Notes: generated by a model from the sequence alone, not told the origin. DNA of 64,000 nt from Acinetobacter sp. Ver3 (GCF_000632455.1 NZ_JFYL01000005.1:29913-93912); one strand, 5' to 3'; counted from the first letter of the stretch, positions 18,391 to 28,454 are shown. Numbers and translations: made by a program.

Positions 18391-19752
18391 ATGTACGAAC
18401 CCTACCCCGTCCCAGAATTGGCACGTGAACATCAAAAGTTTCTATATAGCAGTTTATGGACTTTTGCCAAGCAAGACTTACGTTTACTGGTATTTCTACT
18501 GATTATTGCGGGCTGTATCGGGTTAGGGATTGGCTATCTTTGGATATGCTTAGGCATTGCCTGTCTCATATTTTTTGGTATCCAATTACGCTCATTATAT
18601 TTAGTCAATGATTGGATTTCGAATCGTCCTTACGATGTACCACCAAATTTAAATGGAATCTGGGGGGCATTACTGTTCAATGTATATCGGGCTCAACGCC
18701 AAGAACGTATTGTTCAGTCTGAAATGGTTGGACTGATCGATCGAACTCAATCTTCTCTCGTGGCTTTATCAGAAGCGATTATTCTTACGGATGATTCCCA
18801 TCAAATCGAATGGTGGAATCCTGCTGCGGAAAAGTTATTTGGCATTCAAGCTGTTGATCGTGGCCGCAACCTGCTCACGATTATTCGCCAGCCAGATTTT
18901 ATTGAATATTTTCATAATACCCATCAAGCACCAGATGGTGTAAAAATTAAATTGGTGAACCATGATAATAAGTACGCGCAAATCAAACTGACTCGCTTTG
19001 GCAATGAAAGTCGCCTCTTAGTTGCTCACGACATTACGCGTATGAAAAATCTCGAGCAAATGCGTTCAGATTTTGTTGACAATATTTCACATGAATTAAG
19101 AACACCACTCACAGTGTTAAGTGGGTATATCGAAACATTCACAGATCAAGAAGATATCAATCCGCGTTGGAAACGTGCCTTTGAACAAATGCAATCGCAA
19201 ACTAAACGCATGAATGCATTGGTCAATGATCTTTTGCTTTTGTCTCGTTTAGAAAATGAAAAACAAATTGCGAAAAATCAAATTATCGAAATGCCAAGTT
19301 TAATGAACCATCTGTTTGATGATGCGCAAGCTTACAATATTGATTATGGTCATACACTTAACCTTGATATAGACAGCCACTGTGACTTAATTGGTTCAGA
19401 TATGGAATTGGCGAGTGCATTTAGCAACTTAATTACCAATGCCATAAAGTACACCCCGAAAGGTGGCACCATCACCATCGGCTGGCATGATGATGGAGAA
19501 CGTGGCTATTTTTCTGTTCAGGATACTGGTATTGGAATTGATCCAAAACACTTACCGCGTTTAACTGAGCGTTTTTATCGTGTGGATAGTGCACGCAGTC
19601 GTCAAACAGGTGGTACTGGTTTAGGCCTTGCCATCGTTAAGCACGTACTTATGCAACATGGCGCACATATTGAAATCGAGTCGAAAGAAAACGAAGGCTC
19701 TACATTTATTGCCGTGTTTCCCAAAGAACGCTTGTATAAAATGCACGAATAA
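18391..19752 (+). CDS. phoR: Phosphate regulon sensor histidine kinase
   Basis: A 453-residue membrane kinase. Two adjacent membrane segments lie at about residues 30-72 with almost no periplasmic loop, as in PhoR, which senses through the Pst transporter rather than a ligand. A PAS domain follows (about 115-215), then the dimerisation domain with phosphoacceptor His234 in NISHELRTPLTVLSGY. The ATPase domain shows NLITNAIKYTP, DTGIGI and GGTGLGLAI. It forms an operon with phoB and ends at a terminator. Confidence 0.95.
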   Translation: MYEPYPVPELAREHQKFLYSSLWTFAKQDLRLLVFLLIIAGCIGLGIGYLWICLGIACLIFFGIQLRSLYLVNDWISNRPYDVPPNLNGIWGALLFNVYRAQRQERIVQSEMVGLIDRTQSSLVALSEAIILTDDSHQIEWWNPAAEKLFGIQAVDRGRNLLTIIRQPDFIEYFHNTHQAPDGVKIKLVNHDNKYAQIKLTRFGNESRLLVAHDITRMKNLEQMRSDFVDNISHELRTPLTVLSGYIETFTDQEDINPRWKRAFEQMQSQTKRMNALVNDLLLLSRLENEKQIAKNQIIEMPSLMNHLFDDAQAYNIDYGHTLNLDIDSHCDLIGSDMELASAFSNLITNAIKYTPKGGTITIGWHDDGERGYFSVQDTGIGIDPKHLPRLTERFYRVDSARSRQTGGTGLGLAIVKHVLMQHGAHIEIESKENEGSTFIAVFPKERLYKMHE

Positions 19753-19776
19753 AAAAAGCGCCTTAGGCGCTTTTCT
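19753..19776. terminator. Bidirectional terminator between phoR and psd
   Basis: A stem AAAAGCGCC/GGCGCTTTT with a three-base loop, with A-run and T-run on either side, between convergent genes. Confidence 0.88.
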
Positions 19777-19792
19777 TATTCAAAAGATATAC

Positions 19793-20641
19793 TCAAATAA
19801 GATGACCCAACGCTTCACCCATTACTACAGTTGAGTTCGCCTTAAATGCTTGGTCCCATTGCATTTTATCTTTCTCAAACAAAACTACAGCCGTTGAACC
19901 CAAATAAAAACGTCCGAGCTCATCACCTTTTTCAAGTTTCATCGCATGATGGTTCAGCTCTAAGCGACCTGTTGGTTTTACTTTACCTGTCGCAACAGTT
20001 TCAATTCCAGCAACAATCATTGCGCCAACTAAAACAACAGCCATACGACCAATATCAGTATCGAATAAACATACCATTCGTTCATTACGTGCAAACAAAC
20101 CCGGAATATTTTCAGCTGTAGTTTGGTTGACTGAAAATAATTCACCTGGAATATATAAAGTTTCAGTCAATGTACCAGAATAAGGCATATGCACACGATG
20201 ATAATCACGCGGTGATAAGTACACTGTTGCAAATTCACCATTTTTGAATGGTGCTGCCAATTGAGGATCACCAATTAACTTTTCAACTGAAAAGCTTTGA
20301 CCTTTTGCCTGAAAAATATCGCCCTCATTGATTTTACCCAATTGTGAAATTGCACCGTCTGCAGGTGACACGACACTTTTAGGATTAGGATCAATTGAAC
20401 GAACGCCTGTTTTCAAAGAGCGAGTGAAAAACTCATTAAAGGATTTAAATTTCAAGGCATTTTGTTGCTCAGCAATTGACATATCAATGCCATATTTTGC
20501 TTTAAATGCTTGAATGACAACATTCTTTAATACTGGGTTTTCACTAGCTGCGACTTTACCCACCAAACGGCTGAGTTTTTGTTGCGGGACGATTTGCTGC
20601 GCTTGAATAAATAGTTTCTTTTTTAAATTTGTCAGACTCAC
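19793..20641 (-). CDS. psd: Phosphatidylserine decarboxylase proenzyme
   Basis: A 282-residue pyruvoyl enzyme of the inner membrane that makes phosphatidylethanolamine. The self-cleavage motif LGST is present near the C-terminus ([11 protein letters not shown]), so the serine becomes the pyruvoyl group of the small alpha chain. The SPADG segment and the [13 protein letters not shown] block with its histidines are also conserved. The start codon overlaps the stop of the upstream sulfurtransferase gene by four bases (ATGA), indicating coupled translation. Confidence 0.95.
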   Translation of the reverse strand: MSLTNLKKKLFIQAQQIVPQQKLSRLVGKVAASENPVLKNVVIQAFKAKYGIDMSIAEQQNALKFKSFNEFFTRSLKTGVRSIDPNPKSVVSPADGAISQLGKINEGDIFQAKGQSFSVEKLIGDPQLAAPFKNGEFATVYLSPRDYHRVHMPYSGTLTETLYIPGELFSVNQTTAENIPGLFARNERMVCLFDTDIGRMAVVLVGAMIVAGIETVATGKVKPTGRLELNHHAMKLEKGDELGRFYLGSTAVVLFEKDKMQWDQAFKANSTVVMGEALGHLI

Positions 20642-21486
20642 TCAGGTGACTCTCCAGTAATGATTGGACTGTCGAGGCGGTTGCCCCACTCGCTCCACGC
20701 ACCATCATAAGCTTGGATATCCCAACCCAGTAATCGACCAATAATGTAAGCTAAACCTGAACGGTGATGAGACTGACAATATACGACGACTGGCTGATCA
20801 AATTGAAACCCCAATTGTTCTAAACGTTGTTGCGTGCGTTCTAAGGGGTGCAATTTTAAATGATTTTGACGATTAAGTGCAGTACTCCACTCAAAATGTC
20901 TAGCCGTTGGAATATGTCCACCACGACGTGCTGCGAGACGTTGCCCGGTATACTCTTCAGCCGTCCGGCAGTCCCATACTTGGCAAGTTTTATTTTCAAT
21001 TTTTTTTATTAAATTTGAATAATCAATACGGTGTTGATCAACATTGGATGTCTCCACTTCAAAAAGACATGTGATTGGCTGAACCTCTTCAACTTCTGAA
21101 GACGTAGGATAGTTGGCGCCTAACCATGCATGAATACCACCATTTAATAAACTGGTGTTATAAAAACCCATACAGTGTAGATTCCAGATCAGTCGACCAG
21201 CCCATGCCCCACCTTCATCATCATAGACCACGACATGATGCTCAGGTGATATGTTTAATATCTGGACTAGCTGCTGAAGCCCTTCATCATCAGGCAATAA
21301 ACCCGTAGCTTGTTCCTCTTGGCGCACTAAAAATTTTGGCTTCAGATGTATAGCATGCGGAATATGTAATTGCTCATAGACCGAACTTCGGGTCAAATCA
21401 ACAATACGTAACTTTTCACTTCCTAAATGAGGAACAAGTTGTTCTGCTTCAATGAGCAGACCGAAATCAAAAGCGTTAGTGGTCAT
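20638..21486 (-). CDS. Sulfurtransferase with two rhodanese domains
   Basis: A 282-residue protein with two rhodanese domains. The N-terminal one (about 15-130) lacks an active-site cysteine. The C-terminal one has Cys in [15 protein letters not shown] near residue 238, followed by the SseA-like [14 protein letters not shown] ending. The active loop CQSHHRS differs from the CRxGxR loop of typical thiosulfate or mercaptopyruvate enzymes, so the sulfur donor is uncertain. It is translationally coupled to psd. Genes of this type are often seen before psd in gamma-proteobacteria. Confidence 0.85.
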   Translation of the reverse strand: MTTNAFDFGLLIEAEQLVPHLGSEKLRIVDLTRSSVYEQLHIPHAIHLKPKFLVRQEEQATGLLPDDEGLQQLVQILNISPEHHVVVYDDEGGAWAGRLIWNLHCMGFYNTSLLNGGIHAWLGANYPTSSEVEEVQPITCLFEVETSNVDQHRIDYSNLIKKIENKTCQVWDCRTAEEYTGQRLAARRGGHIPTARHFEWSTALNRQNHLKLHPLERTQQRLEQLGFQFDQPVVVYCQSHHRSGLAYIIGRLLGWDIQAYDGAWSEWGNRLDSPIITGESPE

Positions 21487-21597
21487 ATTTATTGAATAGT
21501 TCTATTGGCCTTGTTCAAATCTTAGCACAAGACTTTTTCAAAATTATTCTGATTTTTTGCATGGTATTAGCAAAAAATCAGAAAAGGGAAATTATGA

Positions 21598-22800
21598 TTA
21601 AGGAGACTCAACATCAAATACCTGACGCAAATATGCGAGGAAGGTATCATTATCAGTCATCGTTTTTCCTGGACTATCAGAGAGTTTAGCTACCGATTGA
21701 CCATTGCATTCGACTAACTTTAAAACAATATTCAAAGCAGTTTGTCCCATATCATTGGTGAGGTTAGTACCAATCCCGAAACTGACTTGGAAACGATCTT
21801 TAAAATATTGATGCAAATCCCATGCCTTCTCTAAGTTTAGACCATCACTGAAAGTGAGCATTTTAGTTTTGCTGTCAATTTTTAATTTTTTATAATGTGC
21901 GTAGGCTTTATCGCCCCACTCATATGGATCACCACTGTCATGTCGTAGACCATCAAACAATTTGGCAAAATACAAATCAAAGTCTCTTAGGAATGCATCC
22001 ATACCAACAACATCTGTCAGTGCAATGCCTAAATCTCCGCGATATTCCTGCACCCAAGTTTCAAGTGCAGCTTTTTGGAAATCACGTAAGCGAACATCAA
22101 GTGCTTGGAAAGCTTGTAAAAATTCATGCGCCATCGTACCAATGGGTGTAATACCCAACTGCTTTGCCAATAAAACATTACTTGTGCCACGAAAAATATG
22201 TGGTGCAGCCTTATTAAACTCTTCCACCACATGTTTCTGCCAGTCAAAACTATAGCGACGGCGTGTTCCAAAATCGGAAACAAGAAATGGTGGATCATTC
22301 GGTTGTTGACTACTTTCATAGTGTTTCAACAATTCAATTTTAGCTTTAAGACGGCGCTCTCCTTCTGCCAATACCTGCTCATCGCGAATACGACGAAAAT
22401 AGAGCTCATTGACGATTGCAAGCACGAAAATTTCAAACATCATTGCTTGAACCATAGGTCCTTCGATACGAATATCTAAACGACCTTGATCATCGATACT
22501 GGCTTTAATAAAGCGGCGCTTAAGTTGGAATAATTCTAAATAGTCTACAAAATCACTTTTAATAAAGCGCAAACTTCTTAAATATTGTAATTCGTCTTCT
22601 TTAAATTTGAGCTGACACAGTAAATCTAACTGTTCGTTCAGTTCCTCTAATATATCCACGAGTGGATAGGCTGTATCTTCAAGGTTACGACAACGAAATT
22701 GATAGACACTATCCGTTTGAGGAAATTGATGTAATACCACTTGTAACATCGTGAATTTATACAAGTCAGTATCAAGTAAGGATTGAATAATGGCAGACAT
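21598..22800 (-). CDS. pncB: Nicotinate phosphoribosyltransferase
   Basis: A 400-residue enzyme that joins nicotinate to PRPP in the NAD salvage pathway. The opening [16 protein letters not shown] and the block [12 protein letters not shown] are family signatures. The conserved His in [12 protein letters not shown] is the residue phosphorylated by ATP in the family. Length matches E. coli PncB. It is monocistronic by position, with an AT-rich spacer on both sides. The nicotinamidase gene that supplies its substrate lies 16 kb away in the same window. Confidence 0.96.
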   Translation of the reverse strand: MSAIIQSLLDTDLYKFTMLQVVLHQFPQTDSVYQFRCRNLEDTAYPLVDILEELNEQLDLLCQLKFKEDELQYLRSLRFIKSDFVDYLELFQLKRRFIKASIDDQGRLDIRIEGPMVQAMMFEIFVLAIVNELYFRRIRDEQVLAEGERRLKAKIELLKHYESSQQPNDPPFLVSDFGTRRRYSFDWQKHVVEEFNKAAPHIFRGTSNVLLAKQLGITPIGTMAHEFLQAFQALDVRLRDFQKAALETWVQEYRGDLGIALTDVVGMDAFLRDFDLYFAKLFDGLRHDSGDPYEWGDKAYAHYKKLKIDSKTKMLTFSDGLNLEKAWDLHQYFKDRFQVSFGIGTNLTNDMGQTALNIVLKLVECNGQSVAKLSDSPGKTMTDNDTFLAYLRQVFDVESP

Positions 22801-22913
22801 ATTATTTTTCAGTTTTTAGCAACTTATTGCATTAAAGCACATTTTGTTGCGATTCATAGCTCGTTTTAGTAATTGTCGAAGATTATTCGACTAATTACTA
22901 AAACTTAAACTGA

Positions 22914-23417
22914 TTATTTTTTTGCATTGTCTTGACTATATGACTCAGTCAAAGCTTTCAATGCTTTATCTTGCCCAATAACTTTTGCGAATTCTTCTGT
23001 GGTCTTGTGTCCTGTCTGTTTTGCTTGAGCATCACAATCGACCTGGCGTAATTGTTTGGCAATTGACCATTCAAGCTTAAAGATAGCACCCATCAAAGCT
23101 GTATTACCCTTATTATCACGAGCACAGCGGTCTGCGCCGTTTTCCAATAGAGTCGTTACAATATCTTGATGACCATAGTAGGTCGCCATCATTAATGGTG
23201 TAAAACCAGCATGGTTTTTAATATTGACTGGAAAACCATGTTTCAAAAATTCATGAATAACTTCTTTGTTTCCTGTTTTCGCTGCTGCAAAAAATAAGTC
23301 AATCACTTCTTTCTGATCTGATTGTTGTGAGCCACTGACAGACGTCGTTTGAGCGTGAAGCATTACTGAACTTAAACTCAGTAAAGCGATTAATAAACTA
23401 TATACAATATTTTTCAT
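22914..23417 (-). CDS. Exported ankyrin-repeat protein (AnkB-like)
   Basis: The best start is the ATG at 23417, preceded by GAGGGAAGA, giving 167 residues; an upstream in-frame start gives 34 extra residues with no support. The N-terminus (about 1-21, ending LHAQ) is a signal peptide, so the protein is periplasmic. Three to four ankyrin repeats follow, for example AGFTPLMMATYYGHQDIVTTLLENGAD. It lies downstream of an exported catalase on the same strand. In Pseudomonas aeruginosa AnkB is needed for full activity of the neighbouring KatB catalase, and the same role is likely here. Confidence 0.85.
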   Translation of the reverse strand: MKNIVYSLLIALLSLSSVMLHAQTTSVSGSQQSDQKEVIDLFFAAAKTGNKEVIHEFLKHGFPVNIKNHAGFTPLMMATYYGHQDIVTTLLENGADRCARDNKGNTALMGAIFKLEWSIAKQLRQVDCDAQAKQTGHKTTEEFAKVIGQDKALKALTESYSQDNAKK

Positions 23418-23453
23418 TCTTCCCTCACCTGAGTTTAAATTCGATAACGAATG

Positions 23454-23501
23454 CCTGTAAAACTCCCCTAGGGTTGCAGGAAAGGAATTGAGTTTTACAG
23501 G
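23454..23501. promoter_or_regulatory. Long hairpin in the catalase-ankyrin spacer
   Basis: A perfect 12-base inverted repeat CCTGTAAAACTC/GAGTTTTACAGG encloses a 24-base loop. A second hairpin (AAAGACTAATC/GATTAGTCTTT) covers the catalase stop at 23542-23565. In the direction of transcription neither has a good T-run, so they may be processing or mRNA-stability elements rather than terminators. Confidence 0.55.
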
Positions 23502-23556
23502 ACTTTTTTGAGGTGACACCTTAGACCCTAATCACCAATTCAAAGACTAATCTTGA

Positions 23557-25071
23557 TTAGTCTTTTAAAGCTGCCGCTTTCGCTTTAACAGTCGCTAAGT
23601 TACCGTTTACAGCTTTAGTCATACGTGTGCCGTAATCCGCATCTGCTTTATAGAAATAAGACAACATGATGTGTTTAGTTTCTGAATCTTTTACGTTACC
23701 AAGATCAGCTGCTAAGTTCATAATGAGGTCAGATTTCTCTTTAGCAGAGTATGAACGGTATAAATCACCCGCTTGCTTAAAGTTTTGCTCTTTCACACCA
23801 CGTTGCTGAACTGTGCCAGAAAGTGGAGTTTCAACAGCACGTGCTTTAGGAGTCGATGGTTTTGGCTCCATTCGGCTTGGTTCATAGTTCACGTTAGATG
23901 AAGTTGCACCAACATTCATATAACCATCTTGGTTATTGTTGTTCACATTTACCAATGGACGGTTTACTGGAATTTGCTGGTGATTTGCACCCAAACGGTA
24001 CATTTGTGTATCAGAGTAAGAGAAGATACGACCTTGAAGTAAGCGGTCTTCTGATGGCTCGATACCTGGTACTAAATTACCTGGTGCTAAAGCAACTTGT
24101 TCCGTTTCTTGGAAGAAATTCTTCGGCATACGATTTAATGTCAAAGTACCCACTTTTGTTTCTGGTACTAAATCAGTAGGCCAGATTTTAGTTGGATCAA
24201 GTGGATCGAAATCGAAGCTATTCAAATCTTTAGGATCCAACACTTGGATATAAAGATCCCATTTCGGGAAATTGCCCGCATTGATGTTCTTATAAAGATC
24301 ATTCGTTAAGTGGTTGAAGTCTTTACCTTGTAATTCAGCAGCTTCTTTAACGTTTAGACCTTTAACACCTTGCTTAGAACGGAAGTTAAATTTAACGTAT
24401 TTATATTCGCCTTTGTCGTTGTACAATTTAAATGCATGTACACCGAAACCGTCTTGTTCACGGTAGCTCGTAGGAACACCTTGGTTACCATATACATAAG
24501 TCAACATATTTGTTGCCCATGGCTGGCTAGACAAGAAGTCAAATACGCGATTAGCGTCTTGAACGTTGTCAATTGGGCTTGGTTTCATTGCGTGGATGAA
24601 GTCTGGGAACTTGATCGCATCACGAATGAAGAATACAGGCGTTTGGTTACCAACTAAATCCCAGTTACCTTCTTGAGTATAAAACTTAATTGCGAAGCCA
24701 TGTGGGTCACGTAAAGTTTCTGGAGAATGCTTACCATGAATTACTGTAGAGAAGCGTAAGAATACTGGAGTTTTCGTACCTGCTTTGAAAAGTGAAGCAA
24801 TAGTAAGATCTGATAAATCTTTAGTTGCAACGAATTCACCATAAGCTCCCGTACCACGTGCGTGTACAACACGCTCAGGGATACGCTCACGACCGAAACG
24901 TTGAAGTTTTTGAATCAACTGTACATCTTGTAATAATACAGAACCATTTGGACCTGCAGTGATTGAATTTTGGTTATCACCCACTGGTGCGCCGTTATCT
25001 TTTGTTAATGGTGCAGCTGATGCTGCTGTCGCAGTTGCAAGCATTGCAACCAACATTGAACGCTTAAACAT
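23557..25071 (-). CDS. katB: Exported small-subunit catalase
   Basis: The ATG at 25071 has a GAGAGAG site upstream and gives 504 residues; a TTG five codons earlier is less likely. The first about 19 residues form a signal peptide ending ASA-AP, so this is a periplasmic catalase. Active-site residues are His about 70 in RVVHARGTGAYG, Asn about 142 in DLVGNQTPVFFIRD and the haem-ligand Tyr about 350 in RIFSYSDTQMYRLG. There is no C-terminal flavodoxin-like domain, so it is a small-subunit enzyme. The exported leader and the ankyrin neighbour match the KatB type, but the symbol is by analogy. Confidence 0.9.
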   Translation of the reverse strand: MFKRSMLVAMLATATAASAAPLTKDNGAPVGDNQNSITAGPNGSVLLQDVQLIQKLQRFGRERIPERVVHARGTGAYGEFVATKDLSDLTIASLFKAGTKTPVFLRFSTVIHGKHSPETLRDPHGFAIKFYTQEGNWDLVGNQTPVFFIRDAIKFPDFIHAMKPSPIDNVQDANRVFDFLSSQPWATNMLTYVYGNQGVPTSYREQDGFGVHAFKLYNDKGEYKYVKFNFRSKQGVKGLNVKEAAELQGKDFNHLTNDLYKNINAGNFPKWDLYIQVLDPKDLNSFDFDPLDPTKIWPTDLVPETKVGTLTLNRMPKNFFQETEQVALAPGNLVPGIEPSEDRLLQGRIFSYSDTQMYRLGANHQQIPVNRPLVNVNNNNQDGYMNVGATSSNVNYEPSRMEPKPSTPKARAVETPLSGTVQQRGVKEQNFKQAGDLYRSYSAKEKSDLIMNLAADLGNVKDSETKHIMLSYFYKADADYGTRMTKAVNGNLATVKAKAAALKD

Positions 25072-25304
25072 CGTTTTCTCTCTCAAATTTACCTTTCCTG
25101 CAGGCGTAAAGTACCTTCTTTAACAAAATTGGTAAAAAGGTTAATTTTTATCATTTCAATCGCTTTATCAGATCAAAGGTATATGCTCAGATTAATTATT
25201 TTTTTAACAACAACTTATGAGGATAGATGACGACTTTATCCCTTTTCTTTTTTCCAATTTGATACAATTCATTTGAATTAAAAAACATCAAACTTGGTTG
25301 AATT

Positions 25305-25745
25305 ATGCGTGCTTTACTCCAACGCGTCCTTGAAGCGAAAGTCGTTGTGGATGGTGAGATTACTGGTCAAATCGAAAAAGGGATTTTAGTTTTTATTGGT
25401 ATTGGCAAAGAAGATAACTTTGAAAAAGGTAAGAAGCTCATCGATAAGATTTTAAAATACCGTTTTTTTGATGATGACCAAGGAAAAATGGGTTGGAATC
25501 TTAGCCAAGCCGGAGGCGGGTTATTATTAGTCTCGCAATTTACCCTGATGGCACAAACCCAAAAAGGTTTGCGTCCTGACTTCGGCCCTGCAATGCCGCC
25601 TCTCGAAGCAAAAGAACTGTATGAACAGTTAGTTGAATACGCAAAATCTCAGTTTGAACATGTACAAACAGGAATCTTTGCAGCGGATATGAAAGTGCAT
25701 CTCATCAATGATGGTCCGGTAACCTTCAATCTTGAAGTTGAATGA
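25305..25745 (+). CDS. dtd: D-aminoacyl-tRNA deacylase
   Basis: A 146-residue enzyme that removes D-amino acids wrongly attached to tRNA. The family signatures are SQFTLMAQTQKGLRPDF near residues 78-94 and the cross-subunit GPVTFNLEV at the C-terminus. The opening MRALLQRVLEAKVVVDGEITG is typical. It is divergent from the catalase gene across a 233-base AT-rich spacer and ends at a compact terminator. Confidence 0.96.
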   Translation: MRALLQRVLEAKVVVDGEITGQIEKGILVFIGIGKEDNFEKGKKLIDKILKYRFFDDDQGKMGWNLSQAGGGLLLVSQFTLMAQTQKGLRPDFGPAMPPLEAKELYEQLVEYAKSQFEHVQTGIFAADMKVHLINDGPVTFNLEVE

Positions 25746-25749
25746 CTAG

Positions 25750-25778
25750 AAAAGCCCTCTGATGAGGGCTTTTTCTCT
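25750..25778 (+). terminator. Terminator after dtd
   Basis: A stem AAAAGCCCTC/GAGGGCTTTT with a short loop and T-run, four bases after the dtd stop. Confidence 0.88.
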
Positions 25779-25835
25779 TGCATTTAAATACTCATTTCTA
25801 GAATCAAAACGAGAAAATTCCGTATAGGTGCTGTA

Positions 25836-26315
25836 TTACTTACCCGTCTTTTCTTTAATAAATTGACGAGCAAATTGTATTTTTTCTTTTACAGGTTTAG
25901 GAATTTTCGGTGGAATTAATTTAGCGACTTGGTTAAACCATACCAATAAGCTGAAATCACCTTCCATTTTAATACTGCCATTTTGCATACCCGTCATGAA
26001 TGCAGTTGGATCACCTTTCATCAGGGTTTTAACACCTTGCTCGCTATCAGCAAACTGAAGTACGAAATCTGCTTTCTCTGCATCACCTGAAACAGAATCA
26101 ATCTGGCCATTGTTGACTAAAATCTGACGTGCAACACCTAGATCTGTACCAATTTGAATACGGAACTCACGATCATGAATTAACTCAATAAATTTTGGAC
26201 TCGTACGTGACAATTGTTTCATACGCAACGCCAAACCTAACACCAAAAGGTCTAGTGGATCTGTGCTTGCATCAACGATAGGTAATTTCACAACAGGTAT
26301 TGAAGATAGTTTCAT
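25836..26315 (-). CDS. SCP2 sterol-transfer-domain protein
   Basis: A 159-residue protein with an SCP2-like fold (about residues 25-130), seen in the run RIQIGTDLGVARQILVNNGQIDSVSG followed by DFVLQFADSEQGVKTLMKGDPTAFMTGMQNGSIKMEGDFSLLVWFNQ. Such domains bind hydrophobic ligands such as fatty acyl groups. It has no signal peptide. A lysine-rich tail, PKIPKPVKEKIQFARQFIKEK, is likely helical. The ligand and pathway are unknown; it stands alone. Confidence 0.8.
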   Translation of the reverse strand: MKLSSIPVVKLPIVDASTDPLDLLVLGLALRMKQLSRTSPKFIELIHDREFRIQIGTDLGVARQILVNNGQIDSVSGDAEKADFVLQFADSEQGVKTLMKGDPTAFMTGMQNGSIKMEGDFSLLVWFNQVAKLIPPKIPKPVKEKIQFARQFIKEKTGK

Positions 26316-26505
26316 GACAATTTAAGTCCGTTTTTTTAATATCAAAAATAATTGATTCATCCTAGCATATCTTATAAGTAAGGAAATGCAGCTTTGTTTA
26401 ACAAAACGTATAGGCAAAAAAAAGGTATATCATTTTGATACACCTTTAAATATAAAATTGTTACTACGCAGTTTTGGTCTACATCTCATCTGTCATGAGC
26501 TGGAT

Positions 26506-26835
26506 TTAATCGTCCTCATATACAGGAGTATGTTCAATATAACGACGATTTTCTAAAGCCTTTTGCGCACGACTATCTTCGCGAAGTAAGAAAGCCGTTA
26601 AAGCCACCATGGCTAAGCTAATCGCTGTTAAATAACTATATGCCAAGGACATGTCAAAGACGTGTTGAACACTATAACGAATACCTTCAAGTAAACCCCA
26701 GAAGACCATACCCGCCAACATAAACCCTAGCCAATGACGATAAGGTGAAAAGAATACGGCCGCCAATGCTACAGCGATCAGAGCAAATCCGAGTATCGTT
26801 GCAAAAGTTAAAGTGACCATAAAAATCTCCGTCAA
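26506..26835 (-). CDS. Small membrane protein of unknown function
   Basis: A 109-residue protein with three predicted membrane helices (about 8-30, 35-55 and 65-85) and a charged C-terminal tail with the acidic end EHTPVYEDD. I do not recognise the family. It has a plausible ribosome site (GGAGATTTTT) before the start and is not in an evident operon. It is probably a conserved Acinetobacter inner-membrane protein. Confidence 0.65.
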   Translation of the reverse strand: MTEIFMVTLTFATILGFALIAVALAAVFFSPYRHWLGFMLAGMVFWGLLEGIRYSVQHVFDMSLAYSYLTAISLAMVALTAFLLREDSRAQKALENRRYIEHTPVYEDD

Positions 26836-27185
26836 AATTTAGATGTTTCAAATACTGTCCAATGATGTTTCACAACAAATTAAATAACGCTTCACTTTCT
26901 TCAATGGTCTTGTTGGCGTCTATGAAAGCATTATGGTGAGTTTTTTTCAGAAAAAAAGACCTGATGCTTTTGTAAGCGACACATATTGTCGCAACATTCT
27001 TTTGTCATTACATTTTTTAAGATTAGACATTTTTCATAGAATCAGGATCAGTCAATCTTGGCGTGTCATTACAAAAAAATACCTCGTAATTTTTTGTCAA
27101 AAACATCTTTTTTTCGATGATGACCATCTGTTTTTTCGTCTGAACTTAGCTGATTAAAATTTGTCTAAGAATGATTCACTTAGAT
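26836..27185. other. Gene-free spacer
   Basis: About 350 bases with no credible gene. One plus-strand reading frame of 74 codons has no ribosome site and no family resemblance. A near-perfect inverted repeat ACAAAAAAATAC/GTAATTTTTTGT lies at 27071-27097 with a three-base loop. Confidence 0.6.
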
Positions 27186-27186
27186 A

Positions 27187-27217
27187 AAAAAAAGCGACCA
27201 TTTGGTCGCCTTTTTAA
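27187..27217 (-). terminator. Terminator after serB
   Basis: A stem of GGCGACC/GGTCGCC type (GCGACCATTTGGTCGC core) bounded by A- and T-runs, just downstream of the minus-strand serB stop. Confidence 0.85.
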
Positions 27218-27233
27218 TAAGCTTTTTTTGATT

Positions 27234-28454
27234 TTAAGCTCGACTTAAATCTTTATCATGTACACCTAACAGGTACAGAACACCATCCAAACCAACACTT
27301 GAGATGGCTTGATTTGCATTTTGACGCACCAATGGTTTAGCACGGAATGCAACGCCCAAGCCCGCTATAGAGAGCATTGGCAAATCATTCGCACCATCAC
27401 CTACTGCAATCGTTTGCTCAAGTGAAATGCCCATTTCATCCGCAATTTGGCCTAATAAAAATGCTTTACGAGCGCCATCCACAATATGCCCTTTAACTTC
27501 GCCAGTGACCTGCCCATCTTGAACATCCAAGATATTGGCATGAACTTCATCAATCCCAAGTTTTGCTTGTAAATATTCAGCGAAGTATTGGAAGCCACCA
27601 GATAAAATAGCCGTACGATAACCCAAAGATTTCAGGGTTGAAATAAGACGTTCTGCACCTTCAGTAATCGTTAAACGTTCTGCAATTTTAGGCAATACAG
27701 AAGCATCCATACCTTTCAGTAGCGCCACACGCGCACGGAAACTGCTCTGAAAGTCCAGCTCACCTTGCATAGCACGCTCAGTAATTTCTGCGACTTGTGC
27801 ACCGACACCTGCTTCAATTGCAAGCTCATCAATCACTTCTTGTTCGATCAGCGTTGAATCCATATCAAAGCAAACTAAACGACGATTACGACGGTACGGC
27901 GTGTCTTCTTGTACTGCAACATCGACACTAAGGTCATTTGATAAACTTAAACATGCCGCTCGCATCGTTGCAGCATCTAACATCTGACCGCTCAAACCAA
28001 ATTGCACACAAGCACGTTTTGGTTCATTTTCAAAATGATTCAACGTTGGGCGACCAGACAAACGAGTGACTGTTTCAATATTAAACCCTTGACTTGAAAC
28101 AATATTAGTCACTGCTTGCAAATGTGCTGCAGTAAGTTCAGGTGCCAATGCCGTCACGATATATCGTGTACGTCCACCCTCTTTCACCCATTGCTCATAA
28201 TCTTCTGAATCGATCGGTTTAAAGCGCACAGTAAGACCAATATCGTGTGCTAAAATCAGAATATCCTTCATGGCCAAAGCCGTTGCTGTCTGGTCTTCGG
28301 AAGCAACCACGATGCCGAGAGTCAATTGGTTATGGATAACTGCTTGTCCTACATCTAAAATTTGCAAAGAATGTACGGACAACACCTGCATCAATCGAGT
28401 AAACTGATTCGGTTGGTCAGGTCCTAAAAATGAAATAAGAATGATTTCTCGCAT
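27234..28454 (-). CDS. serB: Phosphoserine phosphatase
   Basis: A 406-residue enzyme for the last step of serine synthesis. The N-terminal half (about 1-170) contains regulatory ACT-like domains, and the C-terminal half is the HAD phosphatase. The nucleophile motif is DMDSTLIEQE (Asp near 198), with ILSGGFQYF as motif II and GDGANDLPM as motif IV. It is longer than E. coli SerB (322) because of the doubled ACT region, as in Acinetobacter and Pseudomonas. It is divergent from an Smp-like gene, as in E. coli. Confidence 0.96.
   Translation of the reverse strand: MREIILISFLGPDQPNQFTRLMQVLSVHSLQILDVGQAVIHNQLTLGIVVASEDQTATALAMKDILILAHDIGLTVRFKPIDSEDYEQWVKEGGRTRYIVTALAPELTAAHLQAVTNIVSSQGFNIETVTRLSGRPTLNHFENEPKRACVQFGLSGQMLDAATMRAACLSLSNDLSVDVAVQEDTPYRRNRRLVCFDMDSTLIEQEVIDELAIEAGVGAQVAEITERAMQGELDFQSSFRARVALLKGMDASVLPKIAERLTITEGAERLISTLKSLGYRTAILSGGFQYFAEYLQAKLGIDEVHANILDVQDGQVTGEVKGHIVDGARKAFLLGQIADEMGISLEQTIAVGDGANDLPMLSIAGLGVAFRAKPLVRQNANQAISSVGLDGVLYLLGVHDKDLSRA

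Noticed and set aside
22914..23519. Longer start of the ankyrin protein at 23519
   Set aside because: The 34 extra residues cover the hairpin, lack a ribosome site and would bury the signal peptide.
26933..27157. 74-residue plus-strand frame in the serB-side spacer
   Set aside because: No ribosome site, unusual composition (Phe- and Arg-rich), and no recognisable domain.
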